From NCBI RefSeq assembly GCF_963678635.1, contig NC_087066.1, positions 66,971,477-67,035,476 on the forward strand: a stretch of DNA of 64,000 bases, in the 5' to 3' direction. The notes under the pieces are model-generated. The model was not told the origin of the DNA and made no database searches. It saw only the letters and a program-made list of their open reading frames with translations. Position 1 is the first letter of the stretch, and the number at the start of each line of letters is the position of its first letter. A program made the position numbers and the translations under genes. The DNA is from Symsagittifera roscoffensis. Its lineage: Eukaryota > Xenacoelomorpha > Acoela > Convolutidae. Below are positions 42,498-53,275 of this stretch, piece by piece.

Positions 42498-43790
42498 TTA
42501 TTTTGGCTTCTTGAAGATTTTCCTGAATTTACCACCCCCTCTCTCACTCGATTCAGTGTTTCTCGTGGCGAACGCTTCCAATGTTCTATTCATCATCTCC
42601 CAGGTGCTGGCCCATGTCATGGCATCAGGTCCCGCATTATTGTAAGTCTTGGAATAACATGGACCACCCGTCGTATTTGCGGTTCCCTTTTTCATAATTG
42701 TCTTAGTCCCCCCCGGTGCTGTGCTCGCTGCATCCCGGGGTAATGGTAATGGTGTTGACTGCCGTTTGTTCCGTTGTGGTTCCATAAAATTAACTCTATT
42801 ACCTTGCGTTCGATCCGTTACCGGCTTATCTTGTGATGTAGAGTTTCTCAGGATGGCGTCTAATTTTGCCTGTATGGTACATGAACTCTCAGCCTGGTCT
42901 CTTCTCATTGTGTCCATTCTCGTTTCCAGACTTCCCAACTGGCTGTTCACTGCGTCATTCCGTTGTTTCATCTCTTGTATGTCTTTTTTGATGTTCTTGT
43001 CTCGCTCTCCATCAGTGGCATCTACTTTGTCTGACATCTGCTGAAGATTTTCCTCTGTCGCCCTCGCCAGATTGAAATAGTTGTCCAGGTACTCGTGTTT
43101 GCTGTATCTTAATGCTTTTTTTATCACATCTATATCCTCCTCGCTGTGCTTTAGTCTCTTGTCGATCTGACCTAGCTTCGCCATCAGATCGCTCAGCTCA
43201 AGAGAAGTTGTTATTTCATGGTCAGCTGTTGCCCTGTTGTTGGCTGCTGCTCCCTGTTTAATCTGGTCTTCGTCTTGGTTGGCCTCTGTTGTTTTTGTGG
43301 AAACTGTTCCAAATGTTTCGCCTTTCTCGGCTTTCGGTTCCTCCGTCACTATGTCTCTAGATTTCATCCCGACTATCATTGCCAACCTTTCGGTAAATGA
43401 CGTTCTTTTTACTTGAGACTCGTCCTTTACCGTTTCTGGCGTGTTGCCCGTTGTGTCCTCCACAGTGTCTATCGGCGAGAACTCCATCGACTTTTGATTT
43501 GGTTCCTCTGCATTCGGCATCGGTGTCGACTCTGTCGTCTTCTTCTCCACCTCATCCACACTCTGGTCTGGTGTTTCTCGGTCAATCTCGTTGGCGGGTT
43601 CCGCTTGTTTCCCTTCCGCGCCCTCTTTCATCTTGTTCTCTCTAGTGTTCCTTGTGTTGACCATGCTAACTGAAAAGTTCTTCTTTGTTATTCTTGGGCC
43701 AACCGATGTCGTTTTTAGTTGCGACGAATTACATTTTGACTGTGACTCAGAAACTCTTTTTTCAGCTATCGGTACCCTGCTCCGTTTCAT
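42498..43790 (-). CDS. gag: Element B2 Gag N-terminal coiled-coil protein (430 aa)
   Basis: This is an intact 430-codon frame from ATG 43,790. The N-terminus is basic. Residues 50-190 are acidic, Thr/Glu-rich and probably disordered. Residues about 190-310 are a long coiled coil (LSDLMAKLGQIDKRLKHSE, MKQRNDAVNSQLGSLETRMD). The C-terminus is basic (KFRKIFKKPK). Sense continues in frame for about 16 codons beyond the TAA before a small deletion, so the stop may be a mutated sense codon. It is the best preserved ORF of family B. A second, truncated copy of its first 77 codons lies at 50,055-50,285. Confidence 0.65.
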   Translation of the reverse strand: MKRSRVPIAEKRVSESQSKCNSSQLKTTSVGPRITKKNFSVSMVNTRNTRENKMKEGAEGKQAEPANEIDRETPDQSVDEVEKKTTESTPMPNAEEPNQKSMEFSPIDTVEDTTGNTPETVKDESQVKRTSFTERLAMIVGMKSRDIVTEEPKAEKGETFGTVSTKTTEANQDEDQIKQGAAANNRATADHEITTSLELSDLMAKLGQIDKRLKHSEEDIDVIKKALRYSKHEYLDNYFNLARATEENLQQMSDKVDATDGERDKNIKKDIQEMKQRNDAVNSQLGSLETRMDTMRRDQAESSCTIQAKLDAILRNSTSQDKPVTDRTQGNRVNFMEPQRNKRQSTPLPLPRDAASTAPGGTKTIMKKGTANTTGGPCYSKTYNNAGPDAMTWASTWEMMNRTLEAFATRNTESSERGGGKFRKIFKKPK

Positions 43791-44040
43791 GATTTTTATT
43801 TACAATTATTTCTTTTTACAATATCGCTATTTACAAAATCCTATTCTAAGAATAAAAGTTTTTGATAATCAAAATCATAAAAAAGAAAAAGTACTTTCCT
43901 ATTCCTTATAAGAGTTATTAAAATTTTACTAATTCGTGATCCCAACCGAGTCCGATCTATCGCGATTTAACGTTCCGACTAGTCCTATTGCTTTTGATTC
44001 AGTTATTTCGACCTGTCTTAAGACCCTTTAGTACCGTCAC

Positions 44041-44940
44041 ACCCCTTCCTCGTGCTGTCCCAACACTTCTATGTACTGTCCCAACACTTCTATGTACTGT
44101 CCCAACACTTCTATGTACTGTCCCAACACTTCTATGTACTGTCCCAAACTTCTATGTACTGTCCCAACACTTCTATGTACTGTCCCAACACTTCTATGTA
44201 CTGTCCCAACACTTTCTGGTACTGTCCCAAGACTTTCTGGTACTGTCCCAAGAATTTCTGGTACTCTCCCAAGACTGCTTGTCCCAAGACCGCCTGTCCC
44301 AAGACTGCCTGTCCCAAGACTGCCTGTCCCAAGACCGCCTGTCCCAAGACCGCCTGTCCCAAGACTGCCTGTCCCAAGACTGCCTGTCCCAAGACTGCCT
44401 GTCCCAAGACCGCCTGTCCCAAGACGGCCTGTCCCAAGACCGCCTGTCCCAAGACTGCCTGTCCCAAGACTGTCTGTCCCAAGACTGCCTGTACCAAGAC
44501 TGCCTGTCCCAAGACTGACTGTCCCAAGACTGCCTGTCCCAAGACTGCCTTACCATTACTGCCTGTCCCAAGACTGCCTGTGCCAAGACTGCCTGTCCCA
44601 AGACTGCCTGTCCCAAGACTGCCTGCCCCCAGACTGCCTGTCCTAAGATTGACTGTCCCAAGACTGCCTGTCCCAAGACTGCCTGTCCCAAGACTGCCTG
44701 TCCCAAGACTGCCTGTCCCAAGACTGCCTGTCCCAAGACTGCCTGTCCCAAGACTGCCTGTCCCAAGACTGCCTGTCCCAAGACTGCCTGTCCCAAGACT
44801 GCCTGTCTCAATACTGCCTCTCCCAAGACTGCTTGTCCCAAGACTGCCTGTCCGAAGACTGCCTGTCCCAATACTGCCTGTCCCAATACTGCTTGTCCCA
44901 AGACTGCCTGTCCCAAGACTGCCTGTCCCAAGACTGCCTT
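44041..44940. repeat. Minisatellite (21-bp then 15-bp units), copy 1
   Basis: About ten imperfect 21-base units (TGTACTGTCCCAACACTTCTA and variants) run to about 44,270, followed by about 44 units of 15 bases (CTGTCCCAAGACTGC). Both share CTGTCCCAA, so the short unit probably arose from the long one. It lies in the leader between PBS and gag. Because 15 is a multiple of three and the unit lacks stops, several frames stay open on both strands. Confidence 0.9.
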
Positions 44941-45166
44941 GAACCACTGTACCTTGTATCACCACTCGAGTTCTAGTAAATATTCGCCCAAAAACACCCA
45001 ACCTTACTGGCCAAAAGCTAAAATCACCAACCCCCTTGTATTTATTTCCTTTTAATATTGTGACGCAAGTTGAAACCCAACCTGCTCTATAGGTCTTGTG
45101 ATCACCTGTTTGTCCAAAACCGATTAAAACTTTCTTCTCCAAAAAAGCGTCAAAAATATAACACAA
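44132..45166 (-). CDS. Leader ORF with pentapeptide repeats, copy 1
   Basis: ATG at 45,166 opens a unique 75-residue start (containing FGQTGDHKTYRAGWV) and then runs through the minisatellite as (GSLGT)n-type repeats. After a one-base indel near 44,555 it reads GQAVL-type repeats instead. The unique start is the same in the second copy (51,606). That conservation reflects the near identity of the duplicated DNA, so it is weak evidence for a protein. It may be an accessory ORF of the leader or simply stop-free repeat DNA. Confidence 0.25.
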   Translation of the reverse strand: MCYIFDAFLEKKVLIGFGQTGDHKTYRAGWVSTCVTILKGNKYKGVGDFSFWPVRLGVFGRIFTRTRVVIQGTVVQGSLGTGSLGTGSLGTSSIGTGSIGTGSLRTGSLGTSSLGRGSIETGSLGTGSLGTGSLGTGSLGTGSLGTGSLGTGSLGTGSLGTGSLGTGSLGTVNLRTGSLGAGSLGTGSLGTGSLGTGSLGTGSNGKAVLGQAVLGQSVLGQAVLVQAVLGQTVLGQAVLGQAVLGQAVLGQAVLGQAVLGQAVLGQAVLGQAVLGQAVLGQAVLGQAVLGQAVLGQAVLGEYQKFLGQYQKVLGQYQKVLGQYIEVLGQYIEVLGQYIEVWDST

Positions 45167-46434
45167 AGAAAAATATTGAATATCGATAAAAGCGAAAAAG
45201 AGAAAGAGAAGAAAAAAAATGATGTACCCACCTAAAATTCAAAGGTGACTTGTGTCAAACCTTTGTCTGAACAACAATAAAAAAAATGTCTGGTACCTTA
45301 TTGCCACGCGTTCTCCTCTCCCCTGCTAGCGATCTTATGGGGTATCACAAAAACTGTCTATGTCCGTTCCCCCCTCCCGATCCGACCAGGGTACCTACCT
45401 TAATTCGATGTTATATTTGGATATCCGCTTCTTTAAGCCGACGCGTGTAAGAGTCTAATGTAACTAAATCGACGATGCTGATCAATAAGTTACTCTAATG
45501 TGTCCCCCTTTTTACACTTTACAACCACCAACCTCTAACCTAACCAGCCAACCTTCTAACCTCCCCCTCTTTAGCCCCACTCTTAAGCCGAAAATTCCCT
45601 TAAGCACCGGGTGCTAAACCTCTCGACAGAAAACCGTAGACCTGTTTCCAGGCCTGCTTGAGTAAAAACTTCCTCAAAACAATGAGGTTCCGCTTATCCA
45701 ATTTTACACTTATTTCCTAAATGTAATGTGGATTTTAACGATACCCGTTAAGGTATCCACTTGAGAACGCCTCCGTCCTCTCTTGTTGCTCTGCTCGTGC
45801 TGGTTGTTTAGAGGCTCCTTGACTCGTCCTGCGGCTGATCACCAGCACCACTTTCCCACTTGGCTGGTCACCTGTTCCAGTCAAGTCTCCTAATGGTCCA
45901 GCTAAATCCCTGTGAACCACTTTCCCACTCGACTGGTCACCTGTTCCAGTCAAGTCTCCTAATGGTTCAGCTAAGTTGCAAGCTATCTGAAAACCCTTCA
46001 CAACGCCCCACACTCGGGCACCTTTTCATATTGCTAAAATGATCGAAACGATCGGTCTTATAAAAAAAACAGTATGGGTATACTATTTAATTAATATAAA
46101 GGTTTGATCCAACTAATTTGGTGTTAAAGTCACTGTCATTTTTTGTTTTATAGTTTTTTTTCCTTTTTCTGTTTTTTTTTCGGTTTTTGTTTCGCTTTTT
46201 ATTTTTTGCTCGTTTTTTCGTCCCCCTAGTTACCCCCCCCCCCTTACTCGGTTAGCTAAGCCTCGTTTGGAGAGCGTACCAGGAAATTGTCTCGAGTTTT
46301 CTTAAAAAGCTATCACGGTACAACCGGAAGGTTTACACGTTCCCGCTGAACGGTACAACCGGTACTCTAGAATGGGCATGTAGCCCGGAGCTGCATCAAG
46401 CGGGTTCGACTCTGTACTCATGATGTCGTAAAAA
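45167..46434 (-). other. 5' leader of copy B2, upper part
   Basis: This is untranslated leader. A 66-base direct duplication (CTGGTCACCTGTTCCAGTCAAG starts near 45,863 and 45,929) is present. A 92-codon frame (45,735-46,013, minus) spans it and is identical in copy 2; I do not consider it supported. T-rich and C-rich runs (46,140-46,250) and CACGGTACAACCGGAAGG near 46,314 precede the primer-binding site. A related but diverged version of the last 200 bases is found in element C (55,850-56,080). Confidence 0.5.
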
Positions 46435-46449
46435 CACCCAGGAGCGCCA
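46435..46449 (-). promoter_or_regulatory. Primer-binding site of copy B2
   Basis: In sense (minus) it reads TGGCGCTCCTGGGTG, starting with the TGG expected of a site complementary to a tRNA 3' CCA end. It sits a few bases from the inner end of the 5' LTR. The same 15 bases recur next to the LTR end in copy B3 and in the diverged element C, where the surrounding leader has changed, which supports function. The primer tRNA would end CACCCAGGAGCGCCA; I cannot name it. Confidence 0.7.
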
Positions 46450-47352
46450 TAACAACAGTCGCCTACTTCGGTCACATATGAGGCTTAAGAAGAATAGGCC
46501 CTATAACCATTGGCTCAAGAGTCAGGGACACTATCTCTCGTGTTTTTCCACCTCAAAACGGTCGGAGCCAATTCGGTTCGCTTGCGACATGAGACTAAAA
46601 ACCCGTTACAGCTTAAAGGCCGCTACCAAAATACCCCCCCACTCTAGAAAACAAGAACGTCCCCATACTTAGGTCTCAAAATACACAAAATACACGAACG
46701 CCGTTAAAAACAGGGTCGGAACAATCCGCACAGTTACTTTTTACTAGACAGTGAAACTTTGATCCGTTTCAGATGGATCAACCTGAAACTCGCCTTATCT
46801 CAACATAACAATCATAAAACACACTCAAGAAAACAAAATTGAGAGCTCACATGTCGGCACACTCGGGAATTAGAGGTAACTAAATTAATGAGCAACTCGA
46901 GAGTTAAGTATGATAACTTGAGAAGTTTAAAACTAATCAGTTTTAATAAGGAAAACAAGTTTTGACTCTAGTAATGAAGTTTTTGTCTGAACCATTGGGA
47001 CACCCCAGCTGTCCACCTTTGCACTGAGGGTTCACTCTAGTTCAGCTCGAATAATCGTGATCTTCTTTTGCAATCGTTTCTTCTCCTATTTCAGGATAAG
47101 ACGGCTCTACTCCTCGCGTTTTGTTTTGTATCTGGAAATTATGAATAGCAATTTTCCGCTGCTTTTTTAGGTACTTTCCCGCGATTGTAAATTGGATGTT
47201 CTGATCTTATTTTTCTGATATTTTCAATTGTCGCGAGAAAATTGAGCATGACAGGCTCCATTCGAAATTTTGAAAAATTAAATTTCCTCCCAAAATTGCG
47301 TGTTTCGTGTTTCTCAAGGTCAAACTTCCAACTATGACCGACTGGCACATAG
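46450..47352 (-). repeat. 5' LTR of copy B2 (truncated)
   Basis: It is collinear with 36,288-37,340 (3' LTR of B2). It ends at the sense position ATGTGCCAGTCGGTCAT, where it abuts a sense-orientation LTR tail (47,353 on). About 300 bases of the LTR start are therefore missing. Confidence 0.65.
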
Positions 47353-47765
47353 AGCCAATGGTTATAGGGCATATTTTTTTTAAAACCTCATTTGTGACTT
47401 AAGTAGGCGGCTGTTACAGAGTTAGAAGAAAAGGTTGATCCATCTCCGATGGTTATGATGATTTTTATCTACTGAAAAAAACTGTATTAATATGATAAAT
47501 AAGTAACAGCCCTGTTTTCAGGAGTGACATTGTGGTCTGAGGATACTGAGACCCAGCCAGGAGCTTACTATGTTTGCATCTAACTAAGTTAATTTGCGCA
47601 ATCTGGCCGATAGCCTTAAATAGTAATGATTTCGTCGACCCGATGTTAATGGACCACACGTTGAACTGGCATTGTTAGAGACGGTTAAAAGCATGTGAAG
47701 CTGTTTTCAGACGCTAGCCAGTCGTTTCATAACCTAATTCTTTTTTCCGTCTGTATGTAGTTCTG
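47353..47765 (+). repeat. LTR tail of family B followed by a family C LTR fragment
   Basis: 47,353-47,420 is a sense LTR end (GAGCCAATGGTTATAGGG to GCGGCTGTTACAG). From about 47,422 to 47,765 the sequence is the reverse complement of 56,105-56,465, the LTR of element C, ending GGGCGAATGTTACAT. Confidence 0.55.
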
Positions 47766-47815
47766 GGCGAATGTTACATAGTCATTAAAAATTATTAATA
47801 ATTACTTGAGTTTCG

Positions 47816-48950
47816 GTGCCAGTCGGTCATATTTGGAAGTTTGACCTTGAGCAACGCAAGAAACATTTTTTTCCAAAATTCAAATTGGACATGTCATGCT
47901 CAAGTTTCTTTCTACAACTGAAAATATCAGAAAATAATATCAGAAGAACCGATTTACAATCGCGGGAAAGTAGTCGAAAAAAGCAGCGGGAAATCGCTAT
48001 TCTCAATTTCCAGAGTTAAGATTACACGAGAGTAGAGTATTCAAAAGAGAAGGCAGAGCGATCGCGGATAAAGAAGAGACAGATTAGAAGCGGACCAGAG
48101 TAAACCTTTGGTGGAAAGGTGGACAAGCGAAGTCTCCCAATGGTCGAGAACCAAAACTTGTTTCTTGAGTTAAAACTGACTTATCCGAAACTTCTTGAGT
48201 CAAACTTGATTATCCATTTATGCTAGAGTTACTGGTTAATTTAGTTACTCTAATTCTAGAGTATGCCGGTATGTGTGTACCCAATTTAAAATTCTTGAGT
48301 GTGTTTTATATTGTTATGTTGAGACAAGGAGAAGTGTAGGTTGATCCAACTGAAATGGATCAAAGTTCCACTGTTTAACAAAAAATAGCTATACGGATTG
48401 TTCCGACCTTGTTTTTAACGGCTTTCGCGTGTTTTAGTTATTTTGAGACCTAAGTCCCCAACGTTCTTATTTTCTAGAGTGAGGGGGTATTTGGTAGTGG
48501 CCTTTAAGCTGTAACAAAGTTTTTAGTCTCATGTCGCAAGTGAACCAAATTGGCTCCGACCGTTTGAGGTAGAAAAACACAAGATATAGTAACCCTGACT
48601 CTTGAGCCAATATTTTTAGGGCCTGTTTTTCTTTAACCTCATATGTCACTTAAGTAGGCAACTGTTACATTCCAAACCTATTTTTGTACGGCGTTTGCGT
48701 GATTTAGGTATTTAGAGAGACCTAGTCATGGGGACATAATTGTTTCTAGAGTGCGGGTATTTTGGTAGTAGCCTTTAAGCTGTAACACGATCTCGACGTT
48801 CCCTGTCTTAAGTGAACCGAATTGGCTCTGACAGATTGAGGTGCAAAAAGACAAGAGGTAGTGTCACCGACCCTTCAGCCAATGGTTACATAGCCTAGTT
48901 CTCCTAGCCTAATGTTTGACCGAAGTAGACGACTGCTACAAAGTTAAAAA
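47816..48950 (+). repeat. Diverged family B LTR fragments in tandem
   Basis: 47,816-48,672 matches the second half of the LTR (TGCCAGTCGGTCATATTTGGAAG to GTAGGCAACTGTTACA). 48,673-48,950 repeats only its last third, more diverged (GTTTGCGTGATTTAGGTATT to GTAGACGACTGCTACA). No gene is present. Confidence 0.6.
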
Positions 48951-49714
48951 TGAATTTAAAAAAAACTTTGTTCAAAAACATTATAAAATTTGAAATTACG
49001 AACCCTGTAATTGGGTGCTGTCAGAGTACAGTTACAGGATGCAGATCATTTTTCCATAATATGCAGTTTTTTATTTGTTCAAAATTCGAAGCTTTGGAGG
49101 TGCGTTACTCGCCAGTTTCCTCCTAAGTCTGAAATTTCGGGTTACGGAAGCTACCCAATATAAACGGCTACGCGCAAATTGTCTCAAAGATTCATGGCCC
49201 TCGGAATAGTTTTGATTTTTTTTTATTTTTTTCACAGCTGTTCGGTTCTTTTTGAGTTTTCCCGTTACCTACCCCCCGTCCAGATCTGAGATTTCGGGTT
49301 CAATCAAAACAACAGGTTGTATAAACCTCCCTTGCATAATACACTACGCCCTTTTTTATTACGATAATGTAATGAACCTCGGAAAGGTCAATAATTGGTT
49401 GGTTGTCCCCCGTCTGTTGAAACTATTGATCTTTCTTGAACACTACCTTGCCAATTATCAATTTAATTTTCCGGTTCAATCGAGAAACCCCGTTTTTAGA
49501 ATCTCTGCGTAAGCGGTCGCGACCTTCTCGTTGCAGAAAATCTTATTGATATCAGAAAGTCAAGTTTTGAAATTTTTAAATTTCTTGAAAACTGAGATGA
49601 AGGGTGCAATCAAAGAACCGGTTGTGATGGCTTTTCGCACAGAAGCGGTTATTCTTTATCTTTATTTAAGAAAAATTTGATGTAAATGGAAAGATTGCAT
49701 TTTCTCAAAAGTTT
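48951..49714. other. No recognised feature; duplication breakpoint near 49,310
   Basis: 48,951-49,310 is shared with 54,831-55,215 but is not otherwise recognised. The match ends after CAATCAAAACAACAGG. 49,310-49,714 is unique AT-rich DNA with no supported gene. Confidence 0.4.
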
Positions 49715-49942
49715 TCACTCAATTCTTTTAGCAGAGATTGTGTTGTATAGTAGAGATTGTTTAGATTGTGTTGTATTGCCTCTATGTAAATTTGCTGAAA
49801 TATCGTTTAATAGGATGGCAGAGTGGTTTAGGTGACTGATAAATAGTGCGTTAATGAGTACTGGTCTTGTTTTAATAGGAAGTGTTTTTTTGATCGACTG
49901 AAGTGGTTTAATTCCACATGCTATTTTTGTTGTCAACTTCAA
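49715..49942 (-). pseudogene. LINE reverse transcriptase C-terminal fragment
   Basis: The 75-codon frame (IKPLQSIKKTLPIK, LINALFISHLNHSAILL) resembles the region after the RT domain in non-LTR retrotransposons, where a pattern like AL..SHL.YS..LL is common. It is a short relic between the two duplicated segments. Confidence 0.45.
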
Positions 49943-50054
49943 ACTGAATTGTCAAAAATTGGTCTATAATTTCGAATAATTTTGGTACACTTCAACCAAC
50001 GCGTCTCAATTACATTTATGCTTCAGTTTCAGTAAATTACAAAATCAAGTTGAC

Positions 50055-50285
50055 ACTCTGGTCTGGTGTTTCTAGGTCAATCTCGTTGGCGGGTTCCGCT
50101 TGTTTCCCTTCCGCGCCCTCTTTCATCTTGTTCTCTCCAGTACTCCTTGTGTTGACCATACTAACTGAAAAGTTCTTCTTTGTTATTCTTGGGTCAACCG
50201 ATGTCATTTTTAGTTGCGACGAATTACATTTTGACTTTGACTCTGAAGCTCTTTTTTCAGCTATCGGTACCCTGCTCCGTCTCAT
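50055..50285 (-). pseudogene. gag: Truncated Gag start of copy B3
   Basis: This is the first 77 or so codons of the coiled-coil Gag (compare 43,560-43,790), with a few substitutions. It is cut at 50,055 where the duplication begins, and the frame runs a few codons into unrelated DNA. Confidence 0.7.
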
Positions 50286-50487
50286 GATTTTTATTTACAA
50301 TTATTTCTATTTACAATATCGCTATTTACAAAATCGTATTCTAAGAATGAAAATCTTTGATAATCAATATAATAATAGTGAAAAACTACTTTCCTAGTCC
50401 TTATAAAATTTATTAAATTTTTTTTAATTCGTGATCCCAACCGAATCGCGATCTATTAACGTTCCGACTAGTCCTATTGCTTTTGAT

Positions 50488-51606
50488 TCAGTTATTTCGA
50501 CCTGTCTTAAGACCCTTTAGTACTGTCCCAACACTTCTATGTACTGTCCCAACACTTCTATGTACTGTCCCAACACTTCCATGTACTGTCCCAACACTTC
50601 TATGTACTGTCCCAACACTTCTATGTACTGTCCCAACACTTCTATGTACTGTCCCAACACTTCCATGTACTGTCCCAATACTTTCTGGTACTGTCCCAAG
50701 ACTTTCTGGTACTGTCCCGAGACTTTCTGGTACTGTCCCAAGACTGCTTGTCCCCAGACCGCCTGTCCCAAGACTGCCTGTCCCAAGACTGCCTGTCCCA
50801 AGACCGCCTGTCCCAAGACCGCCTGTGCCAAGACTGCCTGTCCCGATACTGCCTGTCCCAAGACTGACTGTCCCAAGACCGCCTGTCCCAAGACCGCCTG
50901 TCCCAAGACCGCCTGTCCCAATACTGCCTGTCCCACGACTGTCTGTCCCAAGACTGCCTGTACCAAGACTGCCTGTCCCAAGACTGACTGTCCCAAGACT
51001 GCCTGTCCCAAGACTGCCTGTCCCAAGACTGCCTGTCCCAATACTGCCTGTCCCAAGACTGCCTGTGCCAAGACTGCCTGTCCCAAGACTGCCTGTCCCA
51101 AGACTGCCTGTCCCCAGACTGCCTGTCCCAAGATTGCCTGTCCCAAGACTGCCTGTCCCAAGACAGCCTGTCCCAAGACTGCTTGTCCCAAGACTGCCTG
51201 TCCCAAGACTGCCTGTCCCAAGACTGCCTGTCTCAAGACTGCCTCTCCCAAGACTGCTTGTCCCAAGACTGCTTGTCCCAAGACTGCCTGTCCGAAGACT
51301 GCCTGTCCCAATACTGCCTGTCCCAATACTGCTTGTCCCAAGACTGCCTGTCCCAAGACTGCCTGTCCCAAGACTGCCTTGAACCACTGTACCTTGTATC
51401 ACCACTCGAGTTCTAGTAAATATTCGCCCAAAAACACCCAACCTTACTGGCCAAAAGCTAAAATCACCAACCCCCTTGTATTTATTTCCTTTTAATATTG
51501 TGACGCAAGTTGAAACCCAACCTGCTCTATAGGTCTTGTGATCACCTGTTTGTCCAAAACCGATTAAAACTTTCTTCTCCAAAAAAGCGTCAAAAATATA
51601 ACACAA
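50488..51606 (-). CDS. Leader ORF with pentapeptide repeats, copy 2
   Basis: The 372-codon frame has the same unique start as 45,166 (near identical DNA), followed by GSLGT-type repeats through the entire minisatellite without the frame change seen in copy 1, then SVGTVHR-type repeats from the 21-base units. The same caution applies: the repeat unit has no stops, so the length is not evidence of coding. Confidence 0.25.
   Translation of the reverse strand: MCYIFDAFLEKKVLIGFGQTGDHKTYRAGWVSTCVTILKGNKYKGVGDFSFWPVRLGVFGRIFTRTRVVIQGTVVQGSLGTGSLGTGSLGTSSIGTGSIGTGSLRTGSLGTSSLGTSSLGRGSLETGSLGTGSLGTGSLGTSSLGTGCLGTGSLGTGNLGTGSLGTGSLGTGSLGTGSLGTGSLGTGSIGTGSLGTGSLGTGSLGTVSLGTGSLGTGSLGTDSRGTGSIGTGGLGTGGLGTGGLGTVSLGTGSIGTGSLGTGGLGTGGLGTGSLGTGSLGTGGLGTSSLGTVPESLGTVPESLGTVPESIGTVHGSVGTVHRSVGTVHRSVGTVHRSVGTVHGSVGTVHRSVGTVHRSVGTVLKGLKTGRNN
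50518..51380. repeat. Minisatellite (21-bp then 15-bp units), copy 2
   Basis: About ten 21-base units, then about 43 units of 15 bases. The order of variant units (for example CCCAATACTG, GTACCAAGACTG) follows copy 1 in large blocks but with unit gains and losses, typical of replication slippage after duplication. Confidence 0.9.
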
Positions 51607-52874
51607 AGAAAAATATTGAATATCGATAAAAGCGAAAAAGAGAAAGAGAAGAAAAAAAATGATGTACCCACCTAAAATTCAAAGGTGACTTGTGTCAAAC
51701 CTTTGTCTGAACAACAATAAAAAAAATGTCTGGTACCTTATTGCCACGCGTTCTCCTCTCCCCTGCTAGCGATCTTATGGGGTATCACAAAAACTGTCTA
51801 TGTCCGTTCCCCCCTCCCGATCCGACCAGGGTACCTACCTTAATTCGATGTTATATTTGGATATCCGCTTCTTTAAGCCGACGCGTGTAAGAGTCTAATG
51901 TAACTAAATCGACGATGCTGATCAATAAGTTACTCTAATGTGTCCCCCTTTTTACACTTTACAACCACCAACCTCTAACCTAACCAGCCAACCTTCTAAC
52001 CTCCCCCTCTTTAGCCCCACTCTTAAGCCGAAAATTCCCTTAAGCACCGGGTGCTAAACCTCTCGACAGAAAACCGTAGACCTGTTTCCAGGCCTGCTTG
52101 AGTAAAAACTTCCTCAAAACAATGAGGTTCCGCTTATCCAATTTTACACTTATTTCCTAAATGTAATGTGGATTTTAACGATACCCGTTAAGGTATCCAC
52201 TTGAGAACGCCTCCGTCCTCTCTTGTTGCTCTGCTCGTGCTGGTTGTTTAGAGGCTCCTTGACTCGTCCTGCGGCTGATCACCAGCACCACTTTCCCACT
52301 TGGCTGGTCACCTGTTCCAGTCAAGTCTCCTAATGGTCCAGCTAAATCCCTGTGAACCACTTTCCCACTCGACTGGTCACCTGTTCCAGTCAAGTCTCCT
52401 AATGGTTCAGCTAAGTTGCAAGCTATCTGAAAACCCTTCACAACGCCCCACACTCGGGCACCTTTTCATATTGCTAAAATGATCGAAACGATCGGTCTTA
52501 TAAAAAAAACAGTATGGGTATACTATTTAATTAATATAAAGGTTTGATCCAACTAATTTGGTGTTAAAGTCACTGTCATTTTTTGTTTTATAGTTTTTTT
52601 TCCTTTTTCTGTTTTTTTTCGGTTTTTGTTTCGCTTTTTATTTTTTGCTCGTTTTTTCGTCCCCCTAGTTACCCCCCCCCCCCTTACTCGGTTAGCTAAG
52701 CCTCGTTTGGAGAGCGTACCAGGAAATTGTCTCGAGTTTTCTTAAAAAGCTATCACGGTACAACCGGAAGGTTTACACGTTCCCGCTGAACGGTACAACC
52801 GGTACTCTAGAATGGGCATGTAGCCCGGAGCTGCATCAAGCGGGTTCGACTCTGTACTCATGATGTCGTAAAAA
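51607..52874 (-). other. 5' leader of copy B3
   Basis: This is almost identical to 45,167-46,434, including the 66-base internal duplication. There is no separate gene. Confidence 0.5.
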
Positions 52875-52889
52875 CACCCAGGAGCGCCA
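52875..52889 (-). promoter_or_regulatory. Primer-binding site of copy B3
   Basis: It has the same 15 bases as at 46,435-46,449, in the same position next to the LTR end. Confidence 0.65.
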
Positions 52890-53275
52890 TAACAACAGTC
52901 GCCTACTTCGGTCACATATGAGGCTTAAGAAGGATAGGCCCTATAACCATTGGCTCAAGAGTCAGGGACACTATCTCTCGTGTTTTTCCACCTCAAAACG
53001 GTCGGAGCCAATTCGGTTCGCTTGCGACATGAGACTAAAAACCCGTTACAGCTTAAAGGCCGCTACCAAAATACCCCCCCCCCTCACTCTAGAAAACAAG
53101 AACGTCCCCATAATTGGGTCTCAAAATACACAAAATATACGAACGCCGTTAAAAACAGGATCGGAACAATCCGCACAGTTACTTTTTACTAGAGAGTGAA
53201 ACTTTGATCCGTTTCAGATGGATCAACCTGAAACTCGCCTTATCTCAACATAACAATCATAAAACACACTCAAGG
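52890..53275 (-). repeat. Truncated LTR of copy B3
   Basis: It matches 46,450-46,830 and then jumps, after AAAACACACTCAAG, to sequence equal to 47,403 (GCGGCTGTTACAG). About 570 bases are missing. Confidence 0.65.

Larger units (their letters stand above)
43560..49310. repeat. Segmental duplication, copy 1
   Basis: This matches 50,055-55,215 in the same orientation: gag start, leader with minisatellite, primer-binding site, LTR, and the LTR fragments beyond. Over about 44,940-46,670 and 51,380-53,110 (offset 6,440) the copies are almost identical, with only a few differences (one T, one C, A/G at 46,492/52,932). Copy 2 lacks about 600 bases (46,8xx-47,39x). Confidence 0.75.

Noticed and set aside
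44052-44942. Long plus-strand frames over the minisatellites (also 50,477-51,495)
   Set aside because: The repeat unit contains no stop in any register, so open frames are automatic. The peptides are simple repeats with different content in each frame.
45735-46013. A 92-codon minus-strand leader gene (also 52,175-52,453)
   Set aside because: It is open only because of a 66-base duplication, and it is identical in both copies because the DNA is nearly identical. There is no domain.
46330-46434. A tRNA-like stretch (GGGTTCGACTC) beside the primer-binding site
   Set aside because: The T-arm stem does not pair and no D or anticodon arm can be built. It is leader sequence.
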